From: CAWELS01 sp964468205
Lineage (GTDB): Bacteria > Acidobacteriota > Terriglobia > Bryobacterales > Bryobacteraceae
Direction: 5' to 3'
Assembly: GCA_964468205.1 (NCBI GenBank)
Contig: CAYXVG010000006.1
Location: forward strand, 109,012 to 173,011
Length of the DNA stretch: 64,000 nt
This document shows positions 17,853 to 26,550 of the stretch, in pieces. How positions within the stretch are numbered: the stretch's first letter is position 1; each line of letters opens with the position of its first letter. The position numbers and the translations under genes were made by a program. Under the pieces are notes generated by a model. It worked only from the letters and a program-made list of their open reading frames with translations, was not told the origin of the DNA and ran no database searches.

Positions 17853-18578
17853 GTGAACGCAAGACAACTGTTCCAGGAGGGAAAGGTCTCCGAAGCCATT
17901 CAGGTTCTGGGGCCATACTTGCGCGATCACCCCTCCGACACCGCCAACCGGACCTTCCTTTTCGAGCTGCTCTGCTTCGCTGGAGAATTCGAGCGGGCTG
18001 AAAAGCAGCTCGGCGTGCTGGCCAGGGGAGGCAAAGAATCTGAACTCGGGGCGATTCTTTACTTCTCGGCTCTCCACGCGGAGAAAACGCGTGCCGAGAT
18101 GTTCGAGAAAGAGGAGTTTCCCCCAAGCCCGGCTGCAGGAGCATCCAATGAGGTGTCGGGAACCCTTAATGGGAAGCCGTTTGCCAGCCTTTCCGACGCC
18201 GGCCCGGACCTTGGAACGCGCCTGGAGATCTTCGCGGCGGGCGCGTATATGTGGTTGCCCCTCCGGCACATCTCGGCGATCCGCATGGAGCCCCCGAAAA
18301 CGCTGCGCGACACGCTTTGGACACCGGCATTCATTACCACCGGACCATCGTTCAGCGGACAGGAGTTAGGGGAAGTTTTGATTCCCGCTATCTATCCGCT
18401 CTCCTGGAGACATCCGGACGAGTCGGTCTGGCTGGGGCGCGTCACCGCTTGGGGCGAAGACGACCAGGGCGTGCAGTACCCCTCCGGCCAGAAGATGTTG
18501 CTCGTCGACGGGGAAGAGTTTCCGTTCCTCGAGCTCAGAACGCTCGAAATCGAAAGCGCCGGCGGCGTCGAAAGCTAG
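17853..18578 (+). CDS. tagJ: T6SS accessory protein TagJ (ImpE family)
   Basis: 241 residues starting at a GTG with GAGGAGGA just upstream. The N-terminal TPR-like helices (A-R-Q-L-F-Q-E-G-K-V-S-E-A-I) followed by an all-beta C-terminal half with W-L-P and I-P-A-I-Y-P segments are characteristic of ImpE/TagJ. In the families where it was studied, TagJ binds the N-terminal region of TssB and assists ClpV recycling of the sheath. Its place between hcp and tssA is typical for T6SS clusters that carry it. Confidence 0.88.
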   Translation: MNARQLFQEGKVSEAIQVLGPYLRDHPSDTANRTFLFELLCFAGEFERAEKQLGVLARGGKESELGAILYFSALHAEKTRAEMFEKEEFPPSPAAGASNEVSGTLNGKPFASLSDAGPDLGTRLEIFAAGAYMWLPLRHISAIRMEPPKTLRDTLWTPAFITTGPSFSGQELGEVLIPAIYPLSWRHPDESVWLGRVTAWGEDDQGVQYPSGQKMLLVDGEEFPFLELRTLEIESAGGVES

Positions 18579-18608
18579 TTTTCGGCCCTCGGCCACCGCT
18601 ATTTGCCT

Positions 18609-20426
18609 ATGCCACTTCGCGACGACCTGCTAACTCCAATTCCCGGCGATAACCCGAGCGGTATGAGCCTCCGCTACGATCCTGTCTACGACCAACTGAA
18701 AGAGGCGCGCCGGGAAGAAGAGGACCTTGCGCAAGGGGCGTGGAAACACGAGCGGAAGGTGGCTGACCACCCCTTTGTCATCAAGACCTGCCAGGAAGCC
18801 ATAGCCACTCGCAGCAAGGATCTGCAACTTGCGGCGTGGCTTACGGAGTCCCTTCTCAAGCAGGAGGGTTTCGGCGGCTTGGCGGCGGGGCTCGAGCTGT
18901 GCCACGGCCTGTTGGAGACCTTCTGGGAGACTGTGTACCCCGAGATCGAGGAGGGCGACGAAGAGTTTCGCGCGATGCCGTTGGAGTGGCTCAACCTCTC
19001 CCTGGAGACGCCGCTGCGAATGTCACCGCTCAACAATGAGGGGCACAACTGGTTTGACTATCAGGATTCCCGGAATGTGGTCGGTTACGAAGAGTCGGCC
19101 CAAACCAAGGACGCCAAGTCGCGCCGGACAAAACTGATCGAGTCGGGAAAATTGGCTCCGGAGGCTTTCGATAAAGCATTCGAATCGACGCCCAAGGCTT
19201 TTTACGCGGAGGCGGAGCAACACCTTGACCGGGCGCTTGCAGCAGCGCAAGCGCTGGACGCGTTCTGTGAGGAGAAGTTCACCGATGAGCCTCCGACCTT
19301 CGGGAAGGTCGAGGCGGCGATCAAAGATGTACGGCATCTGGTGCACACTCTGCTCCAAAAGAAGCGGGAAGTGGAACCGGATCCGGTAACGGAGTCGCCG
19401 GCGGAAGAACCGGGCGCGCCCGGTGATGCGCCGCTGGCCGCGGCTGTCTCCACCGCTCCAGCCGGGTCAGGCCTGACAATCACTCTGGCGGCGGCTGAGC
19501 CGCCGGCCCGCCAGGAGGCGGTCGCCTCCGTTGTCAGAGCGGCGGCTCAATTGCGCGCGCTCGAGCCGGGCAGCCCGGCTCCTTATCTCATGTTGCGGGG
19601 ATTGCGTTGGGGGGAACTGCGGGAAGCGCTCGCCAGCGGCAGGTTCGATCTGCTCGAGGGACCTCCCACCGACCTCCGGCAGCACATCAAAAGGCTGGCG
19701 ATTGACAGCCGATGGGACGAGCTGATTAACGCCGCGGAGGAGGCGATGTCGTTGCCTTGCAGCCGCGGGTGGCTGGACATGCAGCGGTTGGTAGTGGAGG
19801 CTTTAGCGGCCAAGGGGAATGATTACGACCTGATCGCCAAGGCGATTCGCTGCGAACTTCGCGCTCTGCTTCGTGACGTGCCGGAGATCATGAATACTAC
19901 ACTGCTCGACGACACACCCGCGGCCAATCCCGAGACCAGGACCTGGCTGCGGCAGTTGATCGCCGAGCCGGAAAAGACAAGTGAACCCGGTGACGGAGCC
20001 GAAGCCCAGCCCGGGGAACCAGTCACCGAGGAGTTCGCCGTCATCGGCTGGAAACGGACGTTCATTGATCCGGTCCAGCGAGCACGGGAAGCGTTCGAAG
20101 GCGGCAACAAGCTGGAGGCGCTCGAGATACTTCAGAAGGAGGTGGAAAGACAACGCTCCGGCCGCGGGCGGTTCCTCAAGAAGCTTCAGATGGCGGAGTT
20201 GTGCGTCAAGAACGGGATGGAGTCGATTGCGCAGCCGATCCTCGAGGAACTCCTCAGTTCGATCGATGACTTCAAACTCGAGGCGTGGGAAGACCGGGAG
20301 GTTGTGGCACGAGCTCTGGTAATAATCACCCAGGCTCATGAAGGCGTCAAGGACGACGCAAAGGAGAAGAAGAAGTTCTTCAAACGGATATGCCGTTTGG
20401 ATCCGGCGCGGGCTCTGGAGTGCTGA
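18609..20426 (+). CDS. tssA: T6SS assembly/cap protein TssA
   Basis: 605 residues from the ATG at 18609; a TTG two codons upstream is in frame. No clear Shine-Dalgarno is seen, so translation may depend on the upstream gene. The N-terminal ImpA domain is clear (L-T-P-I-P-G-D-N-P-S-G, L-R-Y-D-P-V-Y-D, A-W-L-T-E-S-L-L-K-Q-E-G, G-L-x-L). Positions about 265-310 are a Pro/Ala-rich linker, and the C-terminal part is helical, including an R-R-x-F-L-K-K-L-Q-M-A-E-like segment near residue 520. TssA proteins prime and stabilise the distal end of the growing sheath-tube. Confidence 0.9.
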   Translation: MPLRDDLLTPIPGDNPSGMSLRYDPVYDQLKEARREEEDLAQGAWKHERKVADHPFVIKTCQEAIATRSKDLQLAAWLTESLLKQEGFGGLAAGLELCHGLLETFWETVYPEIEEGDEEFRAMPLEWLNLSLETPLRMSPLNNEGHNWFDYQDSRNVVGYEESAQTKDAKSRRTKLIESGKLAPEAFDKAFESTPKAFYAEAEQHLDRALAAAQALDAFCEEKFTDEPPTFGKVEAAIKDVRHLVHTLLQKKREVEPDPVTESPAEEPGAPGDAPLAAAVSTAPAGSGLTITLAAAEPPARQEAVASVVRAAAQLRALEPGSPAPYLMLRGLRWGELREALASGRFDLLEGPPTDLRQHIKRLAIDSRWDELINAAEEAMSLPCSRGWLDMQRLVVEALAAKGNDYDLIAKAIRCELRALLRDVPEIMNTTLLDDTPAANPETRTWLRQLIAEPEKTSEPGDGAEAQPGEPVTEEFAVIGWKRTFIDPVQRAREAFEGGNKLEALEILQKEVERQRSGRGRFLKKLQMAELCVKNGMESIAQPILEELLSSIDDFKLEAWEDREVVARALVIITQAHEGVKDDAKEKKKFFKRICRLDPARALEC

Positions 20427-20427
20427 T

Positions 20428-20946
20428 ATGGCGCGTCCGCCCAAGCTGACTTCCGATGCACCCATAACGCTCTCCGTGTACGACCGGCTCTTTGACGACG
20501 ATCCAAAAAACTCCGACGAGGCAGCTCCCACGCGCGCGCAAACGCTCCGGCAGTACCGTGCGGCCGTCCGGCGCGACCTCGAGACGCTGCTCAACACGCG
20601 CCGTATTGCCGTGGAACCAGACGAATCCCTCAAGGAGTTGAACCGGTCAGTCTATGTCTTCGGTCTATGGGACTTCAGCGGAGTGCCCATGGAGTCGGCC
20701 AAGGACCAGTCCCGTCTTTTGCGTTCGCTCCAGACAACGATCCGCCTGTTCGAGCCGCGGCTGAGGAACGTTCAGGTGATCGCGCTCCAGTCCGACGTCA
20801 AAAAGACCCGGACGCTTCGTTTCCGCATTGAAGGCTTGCTGGTGATGGATCCTGTTCCCGAGCGGGTCTCCTTCGACACGGTCCTCGAGTTGACCAGTTC
20901 CGAATACTCGGTAAAGGGAGAAAAGGGAGACACTGATGCGGGATGA
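20428..20946 (+). CDS. tssE: T6SS baseplate wedge protein TssE (gp25-like)
   Basis: 172 residues starting at the ATG one base after the tssA stop; the longer open frame upstream overlaps tssA and is rejected. The gp25/TssE pattern is present: S-V-Y-D-R-L near the N-terminus, R-R-D-L-E-x-L-L-N-T-R-R, then L-N-x-S-V-x-x-F-G-L-W-D-F, and L-x-x-T-I-R-L-F-E-P-R-L. TssE forms the baseplate wedge with TssF and TssG. It overlaps tssF by 11 bases. Confidence 0.92.
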   Translation: MARPPKLTSDAPITLSVYDRLFDDDPKNSDEAAPTRAQTLRQYRAAVRRDLETLLNTRRIAVEPDESLKELNRSVYVFGLWDFSGVPMESAKDQSRLLRSLQTTIRLFEPRLRNVQVIALQSDVKKTRTLRFRIEGLLVMDPVPERVSFDTVLELTSSEYSVKGEKGDTDAG

Positions 20947-22780
20947 GCTGCTTCTCTACTATGAGAGAGAGCTTACCTACCTGCGTCAAATGGCGGCGGA
21001 GTTCGCGGAGAAGTATCCCAAGGTCGCCGCGCGCCTGGTCCTCGAGGCCGACAAGTGCGAAGACCCTCATGTCGAGCGTCTGATCGAGGCGTTCTCTTTC
21101 CTGGCTGCGCGGGTCCATCTCAAGGTGGACGACGAGTTTCCGCAGGTGACACAGGCTCTTCTGAATATCGTCTATCCCCATTACCTGCGCCCTATCCCGT
21201 CGATGTCGATTGTCGAGTTCCGCGTGGATCTCGACCAGGGCAAGCTCACATCATCCCTGGAAATCGAACGCGGGGCGACACTGTATTCCCGGCCGGTCCA
21301 GGGCATCCCATGCAGGTTCCGCACGTGCTATCACACCACTCTCTGGCCGGTGAAGGTGGCGGTGGCGGAGTGGAAGCCCCCCAGCCAGTTGGACCCGCCC
21401 ATTGCGGCCTCCGATTCCGTTGTCGCGGTGCGCCTGCGGCTAGACTGTGGCCCGGACGTGAGCTTCCAGGATCTGAACATTGACCGGCTGCGGTTCTATC
21501 TGAGCGGCGACAGCAACGCCGTGTACAAGCTCTACGAACTGCTGTGCTCGCGCTTGAACCGCGTGGTGGTGAGAGACCCGCGGCCGAACTCGAAGCTGCG
21601 GCCCGTTACGCTGCCCAAGAGCGCTTTGCGTCCGGTTGGTTTCGAGGAAGACGAGGCGATGCTGCCTTACACCCGCCGCTCCTTCGTCGGGTACCGATTG
21701 CTGCAGGAATACTTCGCGTTCCCCGAGAAGTTTCTCTTCCTCGAACTGACGGGACTCTCCGCGGTATGGGCGGCAGGCTTTGAGAACTCGGCCGACCTGC
21801 TGTTTCTTGTCGGCGCCTACGAGGGTACTGAACGTGACGAGATGCTGGAGATGGCGGTTAGCCCGAAGATGTTCCGCCTCGGTTGCGCGCCGGTTATCAA
21901 TCTTTTCCAGCAGACAGCAGAGCCGGTTTTGCTGGCTCAGCGCAAGTATGAGTACCCGGTGATTCCAGATGTCCGCCGGCCGCGTGGAACCGAAGTCTTC
22001 AGCGTGGACGAAGTCGCGTCGATAAACGTCAGCACGCAATCCGTGACCACGTTCCGGCCATTCTACTCGCTGCAGCATGGTTCCATCCAGCGCGGCGGCA
22101 AGGCGTTCTGGATCGCGGACAGGCGGCGGTCCACCCGCCCCGACGATCACGGCACGGACGTCTTCCTCTCACTGATGGATCTTTCGCTGAAACCCGTCCA
22201 CCCGGATACCGACACGCTGACCATCAAGACTACCTGCACGAACCGCGACCTGCCGGCACGACTCCCGTTCGGCAATGAGGAGGAGGGAGACTTCCAGCTC
22301 GAATCGAGTGGGCCTGTCCATAAGGTTGTCGCCATACGCAAGCCCACCTCGCCCCTCCGGCCGCCAATGGGGCGCGCCGTGCAGTGGCATCTCATCTCGC
22401 AGCTTTCACTGAATTACCTGTCTCTTGTCAGCGAGGGAACCGACGCCCTGCAGCGCATACTGAAGCTGTATGACGTAATGGATTCGCCGTCGACTCAGAA
22501 GATGATACAGGGAATCAGCCGGATCGAGAGCCGCCGCCATTTCGCCCGCCTGCTCTCCGAACACGGGATCACCTTCGCGCGCGGAACCCGCGTGCAACTC
22601 GAGTTCGATGAAACCCAGTTCGTCGGAGGCGGCGTATACCTGTTCGCCAGCGTCCTCGAGCAGTTTCTGGCCCACTACGTTTCGTTGAACAGCTTCAGCC
22701 AGCTCGAAGCCCGGACCAAACAGAGAAAGGAGGCGCTCCGGATATGGCCGCCGAAGACCGGAAGACAGATCCTTCTCTGA
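20936..22780 (+). CDS. tssF: T6SS baseplate protein TssF
   Basis: 614 residues, the usual TssF (VasA/ImpG) size, with the N-terminal Y-Y-x-R-E-L-x-Y-L-R-x-M-A-x-E-F-A-x-x-Y-P-K signature and the D-P-H-V-E-R-L-I-E-A-F-x-F-L motif that follows. Two copies of TssF and one TssG make the wedge that binds TssE and the VgrG hub. It starts within the end of tssE and its 3' end overlaps tssG by 37 bases, so the three wedge genes are tightly coupled. Confidence 0.96.
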   Translation: MRDELLLYYERELTYLRQMAAEFAEKYPKVAARLVLEADKCEDPHVERLIEAFSFLAARVHLKVDDEFPQVTQALLNIVYPHYLRPIPSMSIVEFRVDLDQGKLTSSLEIERGATLYSRPVQGIPCRFRTCYHTTLWPVKVAVAEWKPPSQLDPPIAASDSVVAVRLRLDCGPDVSFQDLNIDRLRFYLSGDSNAVYKLYELLCSRLNRVVVRDPRPNSKLRPVTLPKSALRPVGFEEDEAMLPYTRRSFVGYRLLQEYFAFPEKFLFLELTGLSAVWAAGFENSADLLFLVGAYEGTERDEMLEMAVSPKMFRLGCAPVINLFQQTAEPVLLAQRKYEYPVIPDVRRPRGTEVFSVDEVASINVSTQSVTTFRPFYSLQHGSIQRGGKAFWIADRRRSTRPDDHGTDVFLSLMDLSLKPVHPDTDTLTIKTTCTNRDLPARLPFGNEEEGDFQLESSGPVHKVVAIRKPTSPLRPPMGRAVQWHLISQLSLNYLSLVSEGTDALQRILKLYDVMDSPSTQKMIQGISRIESRRHFARLLSEHGITFARGTRVQLEFDETQFVGGGVYLFASVLEQFLAHYVSLNSFSQLEARTKQRKEALRIWPPKTGRQILL

Positions 22781-23787
22781 AGTATGAAGCTGTACTGCGG
22801 ATGATCGAGGACAACCCGTGCCAGTTCGAGTTCTTTCAGGCGGTTCGGGTACTGCAGCAAATCACTCCCAACCGCGCCCGGGTTGGCGGATTCGCCCGGC
22901 CGGAAAAGGAGGCGCTCCGATTCGGCGCGTATCGTTCAATGGATTTTCCGGCGAGTGAAATCCAGGAAATCGAGTGGCCCGAGGACGGCCCGGCAGAGAT
23001 GAAGGTGAACTTCATGGGGCTCACCGGACCTTCCGGCGTGCTCCCGCTGGCCTACACCGAAAAGGTCATCGAACGGAGATACAAGCGTGACCGGACGATC
23101 GAAGCCTTCTTCGATCTTTTCAACCACCGGATGATTTCGCTCTTCTACAGGGCTTGGGAGAAGTATCGCTTCCCCGTCCAGTACGAGTCCGGCCAGAATG
23201 ACCGGTTTTCCAACTATCTGAGCGCGTTCATCGGCATCGGTTCGCCCGGGCTCGAGAACCGAATGGCGGTGGAAGACGACTCGCTTCGTTTCTACACCGG
23301 CCTGTTGGCGCTGCAGCCGCGTGGCGCTGCCGCCCTGCGCGGCCTCGTGGGAGACTATTTTGACGTGCCGGTGGAGGTGGAACAGTTTGTCGGCGCGTGG
23401 CGCGAAATCGACACCACCGATCAGAGTCGCCTGCAGGAGGGCGACTCCATTCCGGAACTGCTCGGGGTCGGCACGGTGGTGGGCGACGCCGTGTGGGATC
23501 AGCAGTCCCGGGTAAGAATACGCATTGGGCCGCTGCCGCGGAAACGCTATCAGGATTTCCTGCCCAGCGGCTCCGCCTACCGGCCCCTCGAGGCGTTGAT
23601 CCGGTTCTTCACGGATGGACTGCTGGCCGTGGAAGTGCAGTTGGTGTTGCGGAGGGAAGACGTGCCGGTCTGTCGCATGGACCCGGACGCGGCGGTCCAA
23701 CTCGGCTGGCTGACGTGGATGAAGTCGTCACCTGGATTTGATCGCAATCCGGGCGACACAGTGCTGTTGTTTCAGGAGGAAGTCTGA
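22744..23787 (+). CDS. tssG: T6SS baseplate protein TssG
   Basis: 347 residues with an AAGGAGG ribosome site inside the end of tssF. The family pattern of TssG (ImpH/VasB) is clear: F-E-F-F-Q-A-V-R-V-L near residue 30, the M-G-L-T-G-P-S-G-V-L-P motif near residue 95, and F-N-H-R-M-I-S-L-F-Y-R-A-W. TssG bridges TssF and the TssK adaptor in the baseplate. It lies directly before clpV with a three-base gap. Confidence 0.96.
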   Translation: MAAEDRKTDPSLKYEAVLRMIEDNPCQFEFFQAVRVLQQITPNRARVGGFARPEKEALRFGAYRSMDFPASEIQEIEWPEDGPAEMKVNFMGLTGPSGVLPLAYTEKVIERRYKRDRTIEAFFDLFNHRMISLFYRAWEKYRFPVQYESGQNDRFSNYLSAFIGIGSPGLENRMAVEDDSLRFYTGLLALQPRGAAALRGLVGDYFDVPVEVEQFVGAWREIDTTDQSRLQEGDSIPELLGVGTVVGDAVWDQQSRVRIRIGPLPRKRYQDFLPSGSAYRPLEALIRFFTDGLLAVEVQLVLRREDVPVCRMDPDAAVQLGWLTWMKSSPGFDRNPGDTVLLFQEEV

Positions 23788-23790
23788 ATC

Positions 23791-26550
23791 ATGGGAGTAA
23801 ACATAAAGTCCCTGATCGGGAAGCTCAATGATACCACCCGGTCGGCGCTTGAAGCGGCCGCCGGATTGTGCCTCTCCCGCACCCACTACGACATTGAAAT
23901 CGAGCACTATCTCATGAAGCTGCTCGAGGATGCCGACAACGACTTCGCGCACATCGCGAAGCAGTATGGCGTGGACAAATCCCGCCTTTCCGCTGAGCTT
24001 ACCCGCAGCCTCGACAAACTGAAATCCGGCAACGCGCGAACTCCCGCATTGAGCCCTTCGGTTCTCAAGATGATGACGGAGGCCTGGACCATCGGCTCCA
24101 TCGACTATGGCGCCGGTCAGGTTCGCACGGGCTTTACGATTCTCGCGCTCGCCACTAATACGGAGCTGGCCCGGATGGTCCGCGAGGTGAGCCGGGAGAT
24201 GCAGAAGATCGAGCCCGAGGCCCTGCGCAAGGAGTTCCCGGCGCTCGTCGAGGGTTCCTCCGAGGAAACGATCACGGCCACGGCGGAGGAGGCGGAAGCC
24301 GCGGCGGAAGGGCGCCGTCCCGTCCGGCCGGGCGCCAAGACGCCGAACCTCGACCAGTACACCATCAACATCACCGAGAACGCCCGCGCCGGCAAGATCG
24401 ACCCCGTGCTCGCGCGGGATTTCGAGATCCGCCAACTGGTGGACATCCTGCTGCGGCGCCGGCAGAACAATCCGATTCTCGTGGGCGAGGCCGGCGTCGG
24501 CAAGACCGCCGTGGTGGAAGGCTTCGCCATCAGGCTCGCGCAGGGCGACGTGCCGCCCCCGTTGCGCAATGTCGCGCTGCATTCGCTCGACCTGGCGCTG
24601 CTTCAGGCCGGCGCCGGGGTGAAGGGGGAGTTCGAGAACCGCCTGAAGGGGCTCATCAACGAAGTGAAAGCCTCGCCGACGCCCATCATCCTGTTCATCG
24701 ACGAGGCGCACACCATGATTGGAGCCGGGGGGCAGGAGGGCCAGGGCGACGCGGCCAACCTCCTCAAGCCGGCCTTGGCGCGCGGCGAGCTGCGCACTAT
24801 CGCGGCTACCACCTGGTCCGAGTACAAGAAGTACTTCGAAAAGGATGCCGCCCTTGCCCGGCGATTCCAGACAGTCAAGGTGGAGGAGCCAAGCGAAAAG
24901 AGCTGCCAGGTGATGCTCCGCGGCGTGGTTGGCAAACTCGAAAGCCACCACAGTGTGCGAATCCTCGGCGAGGGACTTGAGTCCGCCGTCCGGCTCTCTC
25001 ACCGCTATCTTCCGGACCGGCAGCTTCCCGACAAAGCCGTGAGCGTTCTCGACACAGCCTGCGCGCGGCTGTCGCTCGGGCAAAACGCCACCCCGGCGGC
25101 CGTCGAGGACGCAACGCGGACGATCGACGACCTTAACCTGCAAACCCGGGTGCTCGAGCGCGAACAGGCCGTGGGCGCGGACCACACCGGGCGTCTGGCC
25201 GAGGTTGCCGCCGAGAAGGAAGAGGTTCAGGCGCGGCTGGACGAGCTCAATAAGCGGTGGGAGAAAGAAAGCGCGCTGGTGGAGCAGATTCGGGAAATCA
25301 GGGCCAAGCTCGAGGGTGAACACGGCACTCTGGAGGCGCCTCAGACAGCTTCCCAGCCGGCGAATCCTTCCGCTGCGGCCAATCCGGGGAACCCCTCCGG
25401 CCCGGACGCAGTCGCCGAGAGATCTCCCGCGCGGGAACTCCCATCGGATCCCAACGAGCTTCGCGCGAGACTCGCGGCGCTCAATAAAGAACTGGACGCA
25501 ATGCAGGGCGAGACCCCGTTGATCCGAGTCTGCGTTGACGAACATGTCATCGGCGAGGTGGTTTCCGGCTGGACCGGCATTCCCGTCGGAAAGATGGTGA
25601 AGGACGAGGTCCAGTTGGTACTCGAATTGGAATCCCATCTGGGCAAGCGAGTCATCGGCCAGGACCACGCTCTGGAAGGGATCAGCCAGCGTATCCGCAC
25701 ATCACGCGCGAAGCTCGACGATCCGGGCAAGCCGGTGGGAACGTTCCTGCTAGTGGGCCCCTCGGGCGTCGGCAAAACGGAAACGGCGCTCGCTCTATCC
25801 GACCTGCTCTATGGCGGCGAACACAACCTCATCAGCATCAATATGTCGGAGTTCCAGGAGGCGCACACCGTGTCGAGCCTCAAGGGATCGCCCCCGGGTT
25901 ACGTCGGCTACGGCGAGGGCGGCGTCCTCACCGAGGCAGTTCGTCGCAGGCCCTATTCCGTTGTTCTGCTCGACGAAGTGGAGAAAGCGCACCCGGACGT
26001 GCTCGAGCTATTCTTCCAGGTATTCGACAAGGGCATCATGGAAGATGGAGAGGGCCGCCGGATCGATTTCAAGAACACGATTATCATCCTCACATCCAAC
26101 GCGGGCACCGACAGCATCATGCAGCTCACCGCCGATCCGGAAACCATGCCCAGCCCGGCGGGAATGGTGGCCACCCTCAAGCCGGAGCTCGACAAGATCT
26201 TCAAGCCCGCCTTCCTTGGACGCCTGGTGATTATTCCGTACTACCCAATCCGCGACGAGGCTCTCAAGACCATCGTTCGGCTGAAACTCGGCAAGATTCA
26301 GCGGCGTTTGGAAGAGACTCACAAAATCAGGATGGTATGTGACGACGTCCTGATCGACGAGGTCGCCAACCGCTGCACCGAGGTCGAAAGCGGAGCGCGT
26401 AACGTGGACAATATCCTGACCAACACGCTCTTGCCCCAGATCTCCCGGCAGATCCTCGGCTGGATGGCCGAGGGACAGTATCCCGTTTCGATCAACGTTG
26501 GCGTTGGCGAGAGCGGAGATTTCACTTACACTACGGATCGCGATGGCTGA
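23791..26550 (+). CDS. clpV: T6SS sheath-recycling AAA+ ATPase ClpV (TssH)
   Basis: 919 residues. The N-domain is followed by two AAA+ modules: Walker A G-E-A-G-V-G-K-T with F-I-D-E-A-H, then G-P-S-G-V-G-K-T with L-L-D-E-V-E-K-A-H. The middle coiled-coil contains a Pro/Asn/Ala-rich insertion (about residues 515-555) that is absent from ClpB but common in T6SS ClpV proteins. ClpV disassembles contracted TssBC sheaths. AGGAGG lies 11 bases before the start. The stop overlaps the vgrG start by eight bases. Confidence 0.95.
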   Translation: MGVNIKSLIGKLNDTTRSALEAAAGLCLSRTHYDIEIEHYLMKLLEDADNDFAHIAKQYGVDKSRLSAELTRSLDKLKSGNARTPALSPSVLKMMTEAWTIGSIDYGAGQVRTGFTILALATNTELARMVREVSREMQKIEPEALRKEFPALVEGSSEETITATAEEAEAAAEGRRPVRPGAKTPNLDQYTINITENARAGKIDPVLARDFEIRQLVDILLRRRQNNPILVGEAGVGKTAVVEGFAIRLAQGDVPPPLRNVALHSLDLALLQAGAGVKGEFENRLKGLINEVKASPTPIILFIDEAHTMIGAGGQEGQGDAANLLKPALARGELRTIAATTWSEYKKYFEKDAALARRFQTVKVEEPSEKSCQVMLRGVVGKLESHHSVRILGEGLESAVRLSHRYLPDRQLPDKAVSVLDTACARLSLGQNATPAAVEDATRTIDDLNLQTRVLEREQAVGADHTGRLAEVAAEKEEVQARLDELNKRWEKESALVEQIREIRAKLEGEHGTLEAPQTASQPANPSAAANPGNPSGPDAVAERSPARELPSDPNELRARLAALNKELDAMQGETPLIRVCVDEHVIGEVVSGWTGIPVGKMVKDEVQLVLELESHLGKRVIGQDHALEGISQRIRTSRAKLDDPGKPVGTFLLVGPSGVGKTETALALSDLLYGGEHNLISINMSEFQEAHTVSSLKGSPPGYVGYGEGGVLTEAVRRRPYSVVLLDEVEKAHPDVLELFFQVFDKGIMEDGEGRRIDFKNTIIILTSNAGTDSIMQLTADPETMPSPAGMVATLKPELDKIFKPAFLGRLVIIPYYPIRDEALKTIVRLKLGKIQRRLEETHKIRMVCDDVLIDEVANRCTEVESGARNVDNILTNTLLPQISRQILGWMAEGQYPVSINVGVGESGDFTYTTDRDG

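Noticed and set aside
23728..25668. 646-codon open frame on the minus strand opposite clpV
   Set aside because: It mirrors the codon structure of clpV, lacks any motif or ribosome site, and the plus-strand ATPase is unmistakable.
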